Notes: generated by a model from the letters alone, not told the origin. DNA of 64,000 nt from Methylocapsa aurea (GCF_000746085.1 NZ_JQKO01000014.1:52174-116173); one strand, 5' to 3'; shown: positions 1 through 11,038, counted from the first letter of the stretch. Program-made: numbers and translations.

Positions 1-291
1 CAACATAGACCGATCGTTCTGCACGACTTTAATCACAAGAAGAGCCATGGACTTCTTGAACTCACCCGCACGATGGACGCCCTGCGCGCGCTCGACGATC
101 CCGCGGTCGACTTCGACGTAAGAGCGCCATTGGCGAGGCTGCGCGTGAAGCTGGAAAGCAATCTCGCAATGCTTCAGATGCATTTGAACGCGGTGGGCGA
201 GATTGCCGAGATCATCGCTCGCGCCATTCAAGATCATGAGTCGGATGGAACCTATTCTGCCGGAATGAACGGCATCGGATATCGGCGATGA
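1..291 (+). CDS. C-terminal part of an unrecognised protein, possibly FlgN-like (5' end outside window)
   Basis: The frame is open from the first base and ends at the TGA at 289-291, so only the last 96 residues are visible. They are largely helical, with a long amphipathic stretch (LESNLAMLQMHLNAVGEIAE) and a DGTYSA motif near the C terminus. That pattern recalls alphaproteobacterial FlgN-like flagellar chaperones, but this is a weak impression. The stop overlaps the start of the next gene (ATGA), so the two are translationally coupled. The internal ATG at 73 is probably not the start, since the frame continues upstream without a stop. Confidence 0.6.
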   Translation, partial: QHRPIVLHDFNHKKSHGLLELTRTMDALRALDDPAVDFDVRAPLARLRVKLESNLAMLQMHLNAVGEIAEIIARAIQDHESDGTYSAGMNGIGYRR

Positions 292-737
292 TGCGGCTTG
301 TCGTGAGCTGCCTCTGGATTTGCGCGGTCATGGGGGCGTCGACCTATGTCGGCGCCGACTGGCTGGCTGGCCCGACCTCTACCGCACCGACGGATAAGCG
401 CATGGAAGGGCTCCAACATAAGAAAATGGCTCCAATCAACGTTCCCATGATCTCCAATGGCAATGTCGAAGGCTATGTCGTGGCGCAATTCGTCTATCTC
501 ATTGCCGCCGAGAACTTGAAGCAATTAACCGTGCCGCCAGACGCCTTCATCACTGACGAGACCTTTCGAGCGCTTTACTCCGACCAGCTGGATTTCAATC
601 ATATCGAAAAATACAATGTCCCAGCGCTGACAACAGGCCTGATCAAGAAGGTCAATCAACGGCTCGGCGGAGAGATCATCAAAGACCTGCTGGTTGAGGA
701 ATTTAACTATATCACCAGGGATGAGATTTCGAAGTGA
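288..737 (+). CDS. Exported or membrane-anchored protein, FliL-like
   Basis: The protein has 149 residues. An N-terminal hydrophobic segment (about residues 3-24, VVSCLWICAVMGASTYVGAD) would act as signal or anchor. The rest is a single periplasmic domain with a strand-rich start (NVPMISNGNVEGYVVAQFVY) and a C-terminal helix ending in VNQRLGGEIIKDLLVEEF. Both pieces resemble the periplasmic domain of FliL, the stator-associated flagellar protein, which usually ends in a similar 'vedVLFTEF' stretch. It overlaps the upstream gene by four bases. The family assignment is tentative; the reading frame itself is convincing. Confidence 0.55.
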   Translation: MMRLVVSCLWICAVMGASTYVGADWLAGPTSTAPTDKRMEGLQHKKMAPINVPMISNGNVEGYVVAQFVYLIAAENLKQLTVPPDAFITDETFRALYSDQLDFNHIEKYNVPALTTGLIKKVNQRLGGEIIKDLLVEEFNYITRDEISK

Positions 738-902
738 CAGATCCCTCCGATAGCTGTCTCCAAGGAGCTCAAATCAGAATGGGTCTCCCGGCAAGGGCGC
801 GATTCGCCGGCCCTTGAGGATGGCGCCGCTGGGAAGCGGACGTTCTTGGCGCAAACGAATTTTTTGAAGGCCATTGTCTTGGAGCTAAGAAGGAGCGAAC
901 CC

Positions 903-1334
903 ATGATTTTTGACCGGCTAACTTGGATTGGGCTCATGATTGTGGCCCTTGGCTGGACCCTGTTGTTGTCCGCGGTGCAACTCACCGATCTTGTTGCGAG
1001 CCTATCCGGCCGAGTGATGGGCGGCGGCTCTCTCCCCATGGCGGGCATCGCCGAATGTACGATCCTAAGTGGATTCGGCATGGCGATTCTGGGAGCGCTG
1101 CAGACTGGGTTCGGCGCGCTGAACAAGTTTTTTGATGCGGTGCTGGCGCGGACCGCGCAACCTTCAACGAAAACAGCCCCGCAGCCGGCTAGCCGTCAGC
1201 GGAAAGTCATAGAGCGCGGCTGGGTCAAAGACCGCGCCTATATCCTCTTCGTGGATGGCAGCGTCGAGGTTGAAACGCTCTTGGGCCGGCGCCTTTTCCC
1301 TTCGCTGCAGGACGCACAAGAGTTCATTGCCTGA
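903..1334 (+). CDS. Small membrane protein of unknown function
   Basis: The frame is open from 846, but the ATG at 903 is preceded by AAGGAG seven bases upstream and starts directly at the first membrane segment, giving 143 residues. Two hydrophobic segments (about residues 6-30 and 48-66) are followed by a basic cytoplasmic tail of about 70 residues ending in a small strand-rich domain (WVKDRAYILFVDGSVEVETL) that looks like a compact beta fold. I do not recognise the family. It stands between two other uncharacterised envelope proteins on the same strand. Confidence 0.55.
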   Translation: MIFDRLTWIGLMIVALGWTLLLSAVQLTDLVASLSGRVMGGGSLPMAGIAECTILSGFGMAILGALQTGFGALNKFFDAVLARTAQPSTKTAPQPASRQRKVIERGWVKDRAYILFVDGSVEVETLLGRRLFPSLQDAQEFIA

Positions 1335-1468
1335 TGTCGGCCTCATGTTGCCCGGGTGATTTGCAGGGAGCTGGAGGAGGCTGAGCGATTCCCGTTCGAT
1401 CACATGAGTCCATGTGAAGGGAGCTCTAAGGTCGCGTCAATGGCGCCAGTGGAAATTGGGAAGGACGC

Positions 1469-2155
1469 ATGGACATGATGTCAAACGGAAGAGGGAGCGC
1501 GAAATTTGGCGGGACCGGGGTGTCATCGCTTCGATCCGGTGGATCGACGCCGCCCAAGCCGACGAATTTTCTTTTCCGCCTGGAAAAGCAGTTGCTTTCG
1601 AAACGGACTGTGTTGCAAGGCTTGTTGGCCGCTCCCGCCAATGCATCCGTCGCAACCGCCGATATTGGGCTTGTGGCGGCCGGCATTGCCGCGGCGATGA
1701 GTTCCGCGATCTTCGCCGGATATATGATCGCGCGGGACAATAGCCATCCGACTTTTGGCGGCGCCGAACACCTGATGCTTTTCGCGCAGCCGCTCGGCGG
1801 CGGATCGCTTCAGAAGAAAATTGACGCGGGCGTCGGCGAGGACCAGTTGGTCGACTATAACGCCACGGGTTCGATTCGCCGCGTCCCACTTGGCGAGCCT
1901 AGCGAAAGCCGCGGCGGGGCGGCGCAGTCAAGCGCGGATAAGATCCAGGCCGATGCGACCCGCGCGCAGCTCAAAGGCTATATCCTTAGCTTCGTTCAAA
2001 ATGGCGCGGCGATCATCCGGAGCGCCCAAGGCTCCTATGTTGTAAGCCCGGGCGCCACTCTCCCGGGGGGAGGAAAAGTCCTTGCGATCGAACGGCGGGC
2101 GGACAAATGGATCGTCGTGACGGCGCGCGGAATCATTACGGAAGAGGCGCCATAG
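1469..2155 (+). CDS. Single-pass membrane protein with C-terminal beta domain, unknown
   Basis: The protein has 228 residues, starting at ATG 1469 with GGAAGG five bases upstream. About 60 basic/polar N-terminal residues precede one membrane helix (about residues 65-88, alanine-rich), so the C-terminal 140 residues are predicted periplasmic. The last 60 residues (GYILSFVQNGAAIIRSAQGS through the terminus) form a strand-rich module with the wording 'YVVSPGATLPGGGKVLAIE', the style of PilP/GspC-type periplasmic domains that bind secretins. That likeness is inference only. No exact family recognised. Confidence 0.5.
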   Translation: MDMMSNGRGSAKFGGTGVSSLRSGGSTPPKPTNFLFRLEKQLLSKRTVLQGLLAAPANASVATADIGLVAAGIAAAMSSAIFAGYMIARDNSHPTFGGAEHLMLFAQPLGGGSLQKKIDAGVGEDQLVDYNATGSIRRVPLGEPSESRGGAAQSSADKIQADATRAQLKGYILSFVQNGAAIIRSAQGSYVVSPGATLPGGGKVLAIERRADKWIVVTARGIITEEAP

Positions 2156-2168
2156 GCGCGCGGCGCCC

Positions 2169-2639
2169 TCATCCCCCGGCGGCATAATATCGTCCGCGGA
2201 GGCAAGCCAATTGCGCCGGCGTGATCTTGCGCGAATGAACGCATGAGGCAAAGCAGATTCCGACCTCTCCATCCTTGCGCCAGACGACAAAGGCGTCGGT
2301 CAGCCGCTCCGGCGCATCCTCGTAGAGTCGGATCTTTCCCGGCATGGAAATATTTGCGACGAGCCGAAGCCGCGCGCCCTTCTCAGACCGATCGTAAATT
2401 TGACATTCGATCAGAAATGCATTGCGAGGATCGAGGATCTTGCCTGAACGCAAGCGGGTGCGGCGACGCGGCGTCGATCGCTTATCGTCGGTTGTCCGCG
2501 TTTCGATCACGCAATAGGCGACGTCGCCGCGGCGGCTGACGAGGTCGCGGCAGCCGACCTTGACGGCCTCGAGCAATGGGCCGCGCGTGGTCTTTTGGCG
2601 CTGGGCAGGCCGCGGGGGCAAACTCATAGGCTGGAACAT
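2169..2639 (-). CDS. PilZ-domain protein
   Basis: About 157 residues. The middle carries the PilZ signature: a basic RRRTR cluster followed by a beta-barrel beginning LRSGKILDPRNAFLIECQIY, and a typical 'DRSEKGARLRL' strand-turn. PilZ domains bind cyclic di-GMP through the arginine cluster and a D/NxSxxG motif; here the second motif reads DRSEKG, close to consensus. The frame is open back to a TTG at 2678; ATG 2639 and ATG 2627 are alternatives, the latter better spaced from an AAGGAA. It is convergent with the preceding gene, with 13 bases between the stops. Confidence 0.75.
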   Translation of the reverse strand: MFQPMSLPPRPAQRQKTTRGPLLEAVKVGCRDLVSRRGDVAYCVIETRTTDDKRSTPRRRTRLRSGKILDPRNAFLIECQIYDRSEKGARLRLVANISMPGKIRLYEDAPERLTDAFVVWRKDGEVGICFASCVHSRKITPAQLACLRGRYYAAGG

Positions 2640-2931
2640 TTCCTTGGCGCGCCCGATTGGCGGCAGGTCAAACGACAATGCTGCAAGACGAGGAGGTCGG
2701 GTCTCGTCCGGACGAACCGGTCACGAAGAGCATAGAGCATTTGATTGCGAACAAAACGATCGATTGGGCGACTTGGTAAACGGGTGTGCGCCTTAAGAGC
2801 CTGCCCGAGGCCGTCTTGGATTTCGCGCGACCAAAGCCCTTTTTATCTTCGCGCTCGCGCGCTTGTTCAAACCGCAAGAGCTCGCAGATTAAATCGACGC
2901 CCTCAAAATTGGTTGGGGGAGCTTGCGAATC

Positions 2932-2952
2932 CTATATAAACTAAAATATAAG
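2932..2952. promoter_or_regulatory. AT-rich imperfect palindrome upstream of modA, candidate ModE-type site
   Basis: An isolated AT-rich stretch in GC-rich DNA reads CTATATAA-N5-AATATAAG, an imperfect inverted repeat 140 bases ahead of modA. ModE/MopA molybdate-responsive sites in other Proteobacteria are AT-rich palindromes containing TATATA near molybdate transporter promoters. The match is by general appearance and position only. The rest of 2640-3091 shows no gene. Confidence 0.3.
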
Positions 2953-3091
2953 AATGCGATCTTCCAGCAGCCTCGGCGGAGGCTCGATCGATCTAGCGAC
3001 GCGTCCTTCGCGGGTAGGATCGGGCAGAGCGAAAATCCGCTGCGCGGTTGAAGTCAAAGCCGAAGCGCTGGCGCCAAAGAAGGAGAGTTGC

Positions 3092-3919
3092 ATGATCGAA
3101 TTTACCCGCCGCCGGCTCCAAGCCCTTGCTCTAGCCCTTGTCATGGCGGGCGCCGCGCTTCCGCGCCCGGGGCTCGCCGAGCAGACCGCCGCCCCGCCTG
3201 CGGCGGCGCCGGCCGCATCAACCGGCACGGTCGTCTTCGCCGCCGCCAGCATGAAGAACGCGCTCGACGCCGTCGCGGCGGCTTGGAAGGCGGATACCGG
3301 CAAGAGCGCGTCGGCCGTCTATGCGTCTTCCGCTGTTCTGGCGAAGCAGATCGAGCAGGGCGCCCCCGCCGATATATTCATTTCCGCGGACCTGACCTGG
3401 ATGGACTATCTCGACAAGGCGAAGCTCATCAAGCCCGGCACCCGCCGCAATTTGCTTGGCAACGCTCTCGTTCTCATTCAGCCCGCGGACGCCAGCACGG
3501 ATCTCAAGATCGCCCCCAACTTCGATCTCGCGGGCGCGACCGGCGACGGCAAGATCGCGGTTTGCACCATTGCGTCTTGCCCTGGCGGCATCTACGCCAA
3601 GCAGGCGCTGGAAAGTCTCGGCGTCTTCGCCAATGTCGAACCAAAACTCGCCCAAGCGGACAATATCCGCAATGCGCTGACACTTGTCTCGCGGGGAGAA
3701 GCAAGGTTCGGCATCGTTTATGCGACCGACGCCAAGGCCGATCCAAAAGTGAAAGTGGTCGGCATTTTTCCCGAGGCGAGCCATAGCCCTATTGTCTATC
3801 CGGTGGCCCTGGTCGCGACGTCGAAAAATCCCGACGCGGCCGCGTTCCTCGCTTATTTGTCGTCGCAAGCGGCGACCAAGATCCTGCTCGGGCAAGGCTT
3901 TACGATTCTTTCGAAATAG
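3092..3919 (+). CDS. modA: Molybdate ABC transporter, periplasmic binding protein
   Basis: The protein has 275 residues, starting at ATG 3092 with AAGGAGAG upstream; the frame extends upstream to 2954, but that part is not protein-like. An N-terminal export signal (about residues 1-30, cleavage near GLAEQ) precedes a type II periplasmic binding fold. Recognisable ModA stretches include VVFAAASMKNALDAVAAAW, SSAVLAKQIEQGAPADIFIS and VSRGEARFGIVYATDA. It captures molybdate (or tungstate) in the periplasm and delivers it to ModBC, encoded next on the same strand. Length and order modA-modB-modC are those of the standard operon. Confidence 0.95.
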   Translation: MIEFTRRRLQALALALVMAGAALPRPGLAEQTAAPPAAAPAASTGTVVFAAASMKNALDAVAAAWKADTGKSASAVYASSAVLAKQIEQGAPADIFISADLTWMDYLDKAKLIKPGTRRNLLGNALVLIQPADASTDLKIAPNFDLAGATGDGKIAVCTIASCPGGIYAKQALESLGVFANVEPKLAQADNIRNALTLVSRGEARFGIVYATDAKADPKVKVVGIFPEASHSPIVYPVALVATSKNPDAAAFLAYLSSQAATKILLGQGFTILSK

Positions 3920-4063
3920 GGCTTCGCCGCAACGGGCTGAATTCCAAAGCTCCGGCGCCAGTTTTGCTCGGTTCTGGCGGCCGCCGCCGGAACCTGACGC
4001 CGGGCTTGGAAAAACGCCGCCAGGCTTTTACCCCAGGGCGCGGCTACAAGTTTCATTTCGAGC

Positions 4064-4124
4064 GATCCTTGCGCCGATCAAATGGCCCTATACGCTCATT
4101 TGATCGGCAAGCGCTTCAAGGATC
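4064..4124. repeat. Long hairpin between modA and modB (member of dispersed palindrome family A)
   Basis: An inner perfect 12-bp stem (4073-4084 with 4097-4108, GCCGATCAAATG and its complement) is nested inside an outer GATCCTTG/CAAGGATC pair. It lies 145 bases after modA and 15 bases before modB. The inner arms resemble those of other intergenic palindromes of this window (near 6084, 9455, 21626 and 58175). In an mRNA it could lower expression of modBC relative to modA. Confidence 0.6.
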
Positions 4125-4139
4125 TGAAAGGACGCCGGT

Positions 4140-4859
4140 TTGCTTGACTTTTCGCCCTCCGCTCTGGCTGATTTGTCGCCCGCGGAATGGACGGCGATCT
4201 GGCTTTCGTTGCGGATCGCGACCGTTGCGACCATCGCCAGTCTGCCATTCGGCATTTTCACGGCTTACGCGCTCGCGCGCTGGCGCTTTCCCGGCAAGAC
4301 GATCGTCAACGGGATCGTTCATCTGCCCTTGGTCCTGCCTCCCGTCGTCACCGGCTTCATCCTGCTCATCCTGCTCGGCCGAAAGGGCGTCTTCGGCGCC
4401 TTCCTCGCTGACATCGGCATTGTTCTGTCGTTTCGCTGGACTGGGGCCGCGGTCGCCTGCGCGGTGATGGGGTTTCCGCTCATGGTGCGCGCCATGCGGC
4501 TGTCCTTCGAAGCGATCGATCGGCGGTTGGAGCTGGCGGCCGGAACGCTGGGCGCCAGCCGGATCTGGACGTTCTTTCTGGTCAGTTTGCCGCTCGCAAT
4601 TCCGGGCATTGTCGTCGGCGCGATCCTCGCCTTCGCCAAGGCGCTTGGGGAGTTCGGCGCAACGATCACTTTCGTCTCGAATATTCCCGGCGAGACGCAG
4701 ACTATTTCCGCGGCGATCTATACTTATACGCAAGTCCCAGGCGGCGATGAGAGCGCCATGCGTCTGACGGTCGTCGCAATCGCAATCGCGCTTGTTGCGC
4801 TCATCGCTTCCGAAATCATCCAGCGGATGGCGGAAAAGCGCGTGGCGAGCATCGAATGA
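4140..4859 (+). CDS. modB: Molybdate ABC transporter, permease
   Basis: The protein has 239 residues. The likely start is TTG 4140 with AAAGGA nine bases upstream; no better ATG precedes the conserved N terminus (LSPAEWTAIWLSLRIATVAT). Five to six membrane segments are visible, and the EAA loop of binding-protein-dependent permeases appears as ELAAGTLGASRIWTFFLVSL with 'KALGEFGATITFVSNIPGET' following, which is typical of ModB. It forms the membrane channel for molybdate with ModC. The stop overlaps the modC start (ATGA), indicating translational coupling. Confidence 0.95.
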   Translation: MLDFSPSALADLSPAEWTAIWLSLRIATVATIASLPFGIFTAYALARWRFPGKTIVNGIVHLPLVLPPVVTGFILLILLGRKGVFGAFLADIGIVLSFRWTGAAVACAVMGFPLMVRAMRLSFEAIDRRLELAAGTLGASRIWTFFLVSLPLAIPGIVVGAILAFAKALGEFGATITFVSNIPGETQTISAAIYTYTQVPGGDESAMRLTVVAIAIALVALIASEIIQRMAEKRVASIE

Positions 4860-5953
4860 TCGAGGTTGACGTCAGGCTTACCCTTGGGGTTTTCACCCTC
4901 GACGTGGCGTTCGAAAATGGCCAGGGCGTCACGGCGCTGTTTGGCCAATCGGGGTCGGGCAAATCGCTGACTCTCGGTCTCATCGCGGGTTTGATGCGGC
5001 CGGATCAAGGTTATATCAAGCTTGATGGCGAGGCTCTTGTCGATGTCGCGCAAGGCGTTTTTGTTCGCATGCACCGCCGCCGCATCGGACTTGTTTTTCA
5101 GGACTCGAACCTTTTTCCGCATCTCAGCGTGAGGCAAAATCTACTGTTTGGGCGCTGGTTCGCGCCGCGCGGCGACCGTGAGATTGATTTTGACGCGGTG
5201 ATCGAGACCTTGGGAATCGGAAAGCTGCTTTCGCGCCCTCCGGCGCGCTTGTCGGGAGGCGAAAGGCAGAGGGTCGCAATCGGGCGGGCGCTTCTGTCCT
5301 CTCCGAAACTTCTTCTGTTTGACGAGCCGCTGGCGGCGCTCGACATGGAGCGCAAACTCGAGATCTTGCCCCTGATCGAGCGGTTGCGCGACGAATTCAA
5401 GGTGCCGATGGTCTATGTCTCACATGCGATCGAGGAGGTCGTCCGGCTCGCCGCCTGCATCGTCGTGATCGAAGCCGGTCGGGTCAAAGCCATCGGCAGC
5501 CCCGGCGAGGTCTTTGGCGCGATGGCGACCCAGAGCGCGGAGGATCGGTTCGACCGCTCTTCGGTCTTGACGATGAAAGTCTGCGGCGCCAACGCCGCCT
5601 ATGGCCTGACCGAACTGAAGCATCCTTCCGGGACGGTTTGGCTCGCCGGTCCGGCGGGTCCAATCGGAGGCGAAGCGCGGATTATCATCAACGCGACCAA
5701 TGTCGTCCTTTCGCTTCAGCCGCCGCATAATCTCAGCGTCCGCAGCGTCCTATCGGGAAGCGTCGAAGCCGTTGAGACGAGCGGTCCGCTCGCGACAGTC
5801 GAGATCGCGCTCAAAGGGGAGGGGCATCTATTCGCCATGGCGACCAGGCACGCTCTCGATGAACTCGGCCTCGAGCGCGGCTCTCCAGTCTTCGCCCTGA
5901 TCAAGACCTCGGCTCTCGACGAGCGAAAAATGGGCGCAGTGACCCGGCTTTAG
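4856..5953 (+). CDS. modC: Molybdate ABC transporter, ATPase with C-terminal molybdate-binding domain
   Basis: The protein has 365 residues and overlaps modB by four bases. The ABC domain shows Walker A GQSGSGKS, signature LSGGERQRVAIGRA, Walker B LLLFDEP and a downstream histidine (YVSHAIEEV). The C-terminal third (about residues 290-360) is a single Mop/TOBE domain, which in ModC proteins binds oxyanion and lets cytoplasmic molybdate inhibit transport. It powers uptake by ModB. All motifs are intact and the length is normal. Confidence 0.95.
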   Translation: MIEVDVRLTLGVFTLDVAFENGQGVTALFGQSGSGKSLTLGLIAGLMRPDQGYIKLDGEALVDVAQGVFVRMHRRRIGLVFQDSNLFPHLSVRQNLLFGRWFAPRGDREIDFDAVIETLGIGKLLSRPPARLSGGERQRVAIGRALLSSPKLLLFDEPLAALDMERKLEILPLIERLRDEFKVPMVYVSHAIEEVVRLAACIVVIEAGRVKAIGSPGEVFGAMATQSAEDRFDRSSVLTMKVCGANAAYGLTELKHPSGTVWLAGPAGPIGGEARIIINATNVVLSLQPPHNLSVRSVLSGSVEAVETSGPLATVEIALKGEGHLFAMATRHALDELGLERGSPVFALIKTSALDERKMGAVTRL

Positions 5954-5998
5954 AGAATGATCCAAAACGCACGGTCGTCTTGAAGACCTCACGCTCTT

Positions 5999-6052
5999 GA
6001 GCATGTTCTTATGAGACATCGGATATATCCGATGCCTCATAAGAACATGCTC
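5999..6052. repeat. 54-bp near-perfect palindrome after modC
   Basis: Arms 5999-6021 and 6030-6052 pair almost perfectly around an AT-rich centre (GGATATATCC), with one mismatched position. It begins with GAGCATGTTC, like the GAGCATATTC arms of the copies at 21689 and 58183, so it appears to be a diverged member of the same repeat family. It lies between convergent genes and could end transcription from both sides, although no T-run follows. Confidence 0.65.
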
Positions 6053-6074
6053 CAACTCATTGAATTTCAGCGAT

Positions 6075-6118
6075 TCCTTTTCTATCAGATGAATCCATCT
6101 GATCGGAAAACGCTCTAG
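6075..6118. repeat. Dispersed palindrome family A, partial copy
   Basis: A short stem ATCAGATG/CATCTGAT (6084-6091 with 6096-6103) is followed by CGGAAAACGCTCTAG, the same tail as the copies at 21626 and 58175 (CGGAAAGCGCTCTAG). The CTAG at the right end supplies the stop codon of the minus-strand gene that ends at 6115. Confidence 0.6.
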
Positions 6119-7044
6119 TTGGGCGGGGGCTCGGCGGCAGCCGCTGGCGCCGGCCGAGGCTTCTTTTTCATCGCGGCCCTGAGGGGCTTTTCTCCGTCGT
6201 CACCTTTGGCTTTGGCGTCGAACTCGGCCCGCAGGGCGAACACGCGCGCCTGGGTCATGCGCAGCGCGCAAAATCCATGCGCCTCCTCGCGCAAATAATT
6301 GCGGCACATGACTTCACGCGCCGATGAAAACCCGGCCTGTTCCCCGGCAATCCTTTTGATTGCGGCCTTGTCTTTGCCGGCGCTTGCGGCCAGAGCGTGA
6401 TAATTGGCGCGCATGCTGGTCTCGGCGCGGCCGCGTTCGCGCTCCATTTGCTTGATCTGTGCTGGATCGATGGCGTTGCCGGCGGGGCCCCAAAGTCCAG
6501 TCGGATCGACCCGGCAATCGGCCGCCGCAAAGTCGCAGGCCCCTTCGGCGCGCATGACGAGCACGGCGCCTTCCAGAACATCGAGCGAAAACGGGCAGGC
6601 TTCGATGGCGACGTCGTAACGCGCGACGCCATTGGGCCGGCCGCTGAATTTAGCGTCGATCGGCGCGTCCGCGACGACATCGACGCGGCATTGCTCGCCG
6701 GGATGCGAAATTGCCTCTCCCAGCAGCGACAATCGGGTGACCTCTAGGCCTTTGCTAGAGGGCATTTGAAAGGCGATGCTGCCGGCGGACCCGTTTTGCG
6801 AAAGATCGCGCCCAAGGATGGCGGCTTCGTCCGGCCGCTTCTCCGCGACGGGTTTGGGCTTGGCGGGCGCCGGCGCCGGCTGACTGGAGTTTCCCGGTTC
6901 GGCGCCCGCAGGGGGCGCCGCCTGAAGGGCGCCCGGCAACATGAGCTGCGCGCGCGCGGAGGTTTCGCAAAAAAAACCGGCCAGAACCGCCGCGACAAGC
7001 GTAGTCAATGGAAAATACTTCAAACGCGCGCTTATTTTAGTCAT
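6115..7044 (-). CDS. Secreted proline/alanine-rich protein, unknown
   Basis: The protein has 309 residues. A clear signal peptide (about residues 1-32, ending ETSARAQ) is followed by a proline/alanine linker of about 60 residues and a conserved-looking central domain (about residues 95-270) with several cysteines (EQCRVDVVADAP, EACPFSL, GACDFAAADCRVDPTGLWGP, REVMCRNYLREEAHGFCALRM). Paired cysteines suggest disulfides in the periplasm. The tail is rich in lysine and proline. This style matches secreted proteins common in Hyphomicrobiales, but I cannot give a function. The stop codon lies inside a dispersed repeat. Confidence 0.65.
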   Translation of the reverse strand: MTKISARLKYFPLTTLVAAVLAGFFCETSARAQLMLPGALQAAPPAGAEPGNSSQPAPAPAKPKPVAEKRPDEAAILGRDLSQNGSAGSIAFQMPSSKGLEVTRLSLLGEAISHPGEQCRVDVVADAPIDAKFSGRPNGVARYDVAIEACPFSLDVLEGAVLVMRAEGACDFAAADCRVDPTGLWGPAGNAIDPAQIKQMERERGRAETSMRANYHALAASAGKDKAAIKRIAGEQAGFSSAREVMCRNYLREEAHGFCALRMTQARVFALRAEFDAKAKGDDGEKPLRAAMKKKPRPAPAAAAEPPPN

Positions 7045-7178
7045 TTGTCTTGACGCTATACCGGGCCGCTTGAGGAAGTTTTAGAAAATCATTGCGCTTG
7101 CGGGAGCGAAGGTGGCACGAATCGGGCGGCGGCGCCAATCCTGGCGTCGCTCGGGCGGGCGTCCGCCCGAGGCTGCGT

Positions 7179-7206
7179 CTTGCGCCTCTCGTTCCTCCTC
7201 TTATAT
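7179..7206 (+). promoter_or_regulatory. Candidate heat-shock-type promoter of dnaK
   Basis: CTTGCG (7179-7184) is separated by 16 bases from TTATAT (7201-7206), 130 bases upstream of the dnaK start. Alphaproteobacterial RpoH promoters have CTTG-type -35 elements and a -10 ending in TATAT, so this is the best candidate in the gap. No CIRCE operator is present. A GGGCGG/CCGCCC hairpin sits just upstream at 7153-7168. Confidence 0.35.
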
Positions 7207-7337
7207 ACGGGCCATCTTGCGCTCGTGCGCGGCGATGCCAATTTGAAATAGTCGGGGACCGGGCGGAAATCCGTCCGCCCATTTGCCGGATCGCTTCGGG
7301 GTCCGGTGGTCTTGCGGATTGAAAAGGAAGATTGATC

Positions 7338-9245
<1,908 letters not shown>

Positions 9246-9677
9246 ATTCAACAGAGGCGCATTTTCGACGGCGGACAGTGCTTGCGCTGCCGCCGGAAAT
9301 GCGGCTCGATACAGGCTCAATATGGCAGGCCAGCGCCGCCGACGCTCCCGGAGCGAGTTCCGGTGCGGCCATTGCGATCGCGTGGGGGCGATGAAAAGAC
9401 CCGCGTAACCTTGTTGGAGCGGAGTTGCTCAAACTTTTCTGTTTTGGCCTGGGCTTTCTCTATCAAACGATTTCATTTGATAGAGAAACGCACTAAAGGC
9501 TGAGCATAATTATTGAGCGCGGTGGCGCGCGAAGGGCAGCATGCATCTTGCATGTTGCGCTTGCATTTTTAACGGCGCATGCAACTTTGAGGTCGCGGCG
9601 GCGCCAAAAGGCATGGGGGCGTCAAGCTGCGCGACCGATGCGAGGCGCTGGGCGTATGGACTGGAACGCGAAGCACG
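9246..9677. other. Spacer between dnaK and dnaJ, with one strong hairpin
   Basis: No convincing gene lies in these 432 bases. A perfect 13-bp stem (9455-9467 with 9476-9488, TTTCTCTATCAAA and its complement, 8-base loop) is the main feature. Its arms and following bases (GAAACGCACTAAA) resemble the dispersed palindrome family seen at 6084, 21626 and 58175. In an mRNA it could act as an attenuator or processing site between dnaK and dnaJ. Confidence 0.6.
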
Positions 9678-10805
9678 ATGAGCAAACGCGATTTTTACGA
9701 AATCCTGGGCGTCTCCAAGACATGCACGGACGCCGAAATGAAAATGGCTTTCCGCAAAGCGGCGATGGATTGTCATCCTGATCGCAATCCCGACAATGCG
9801 GATGCCGAAATTCAGTTCAAGGAATTGAACGAAGCCTACCAAACCCTCTCGGATGCGCAGAAACGGGCGACCTATGATCGCTACGGTCACGCAGCCTTCG
9901 AACATGGCGGCGGATTTGGCGGCGGAGGCGATGGTTTCGCCGCGTCGATGGCGGATATTTTCGACGATCTTTTCGGCGATGTGATGGGGCGGCGCGGCGG
10001 CGGCCGCACGGGACCCGCGCGCGGGTCCGATCTGCGCTATAATTTGGAAATTACGCTCGAGGAGGCATTCCACGGCAAGACCGCGTCGCTGACCCTGCCA
10101 ACCTCGGTTGGCTGCGAGGTCTGCTCTGGCACCGGCGCGAAGCCTGGCGCGAAGCCGCGGCTTTGCCCTACCTGCGGCGGCCAGGGACGCGTGCGGGCGC
10201 AGCAGGGATTCTTTGCGATCGAGCGGACCTGTCCCCATTGCCATGGGCGCGGCGAAATCATCGACGATCCGTGCCCGCCTTGCGGCGGATCAGGCCGCGT
10301 CACCCGCGAGCGCAGCCTGTCGGTCAACATTCCGCCAGGGGTCGAGGATGGCACCCGCATTCGTCTCGCTGGCGAGGGGGAGGCCGGAGCCAAGGGCGGT
10401 CCGGCGGGAGACCTCTATATTTTTGTCTCGACGAAGCCGCATCCCTTTTTCCAGCGCGATGGCGCCGACCTCTTTTGCCGGATTCCGATCTCGATGGTGC
10501 AGGCGACGCTTGGCGGCGAGGTCAGCGTGCATACGATCGACGGCCGTGGCGAGGCCAAGGTCAAAATTCCGGAAGGAACCCAGTCCGGCAAGCAGTTCAA
10601 GCTGAAGAATCGGGGCATGCCGGTGCTGCGCTCGCGCGATGTGGGCGATCTTTACATCCAGGCGACGGTCGAAACGCCGCAAAATCTGACCAAGCGCCAG
10701 CGCGAATTGCTTGCTGAGTTCGAGGCGGAATCCTCGCAAAAGACGCATCCGGAGTCGCATGGTTTCTTCGCCAAGATGAAGGACTTTTTCGTCAGCGGCG
10801 AGTGA
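9678..10805 (+). CDS. dnaJ: Co-chaperone DnaJ (Hsp40)
   Basis: The protein has 375 residues. The J domain contains the HPD motif ([11 protein letters not shown], about residues 31-41) that stimulates DnaK ATPase activity. A Gly/Phe-rich linker ([14 protein letters not shown]) follows, then a zinc-finger domain with four CxxCxGxG-type repeats ([32 protein letters not shown]), and the C-terminal substrate-binding domains. All elements are intact, making this a type I DnaJ that delivers clients to the DnaK encoded upstream. Confidence 0.98.
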   Translation: MSKRDFYEILGVSKTCTDAEMKMAFRKAAMDCHPDRNPDNADAEIQFKELNEAYQTLSDAQKRATYDRYGHAAFEHGGGFGGGGDGFAASMADIFDDLFGDVMGRRGGGRTGPARGSDLRYNLEITLEEAFHGKTASLTLPTSVGCEVCSGTGAKPGAKPRLCPTCGGQGRVRAQQGFFAIERTCPHCHGRGEIIDDPCPPCGGSGRVTRERSLSVNIPPGVEDGTRIRLAGEGEAGAKGGPAGDLYIFVSTKPHPFFQRDGADLFCRIPISMVQATLGGEVSVHTIDGRGEAKVKIPEGTQSGKQFKLKNRGMPVLRSRDVGDLYIQATVETPQNLTKRQRELLAEFEAESSQKTHPESHGFFAKMKDFFVSGE

Positions 10806-10811
10806 ATGCCG

Positions 10812-10833
10812 GATTGCCAACGGATGGGCAATC
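10812..10833. terminator. Small hairpin just after dnaJ
   Basis: GATTGCC (10812-10818) pairs with GGCAATC (10827-10833) seven bases after the dnaJ stop. No T-run follows, so a role in termination is uncertain. Confidence 0.25.
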
Positions 10834-11038
10834 TCGGTGGGCCAGGCTGTCTTGCCGCTCCGCTCGCGTCGGCGCGCCTGGCTTTCGACCGGATGGCCTT
10901 AGTCCTCGATTTGAGGCGATTTTTCCCCGATCGCAGAGGCGCCCACGCGATCGGGACGGGCTCCAATGTCAGCCCGGCGCTATTTTTTATTACAGTTCCT
11001 TGACGGTGCGCTCGTAGTCGCTATTTTGCGCCAACAAA

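Noticed and set aside
7045..7337. CIRCE operator before dnaK
   Set aside because: The conserved 9-bp inverted half-sites are absent.
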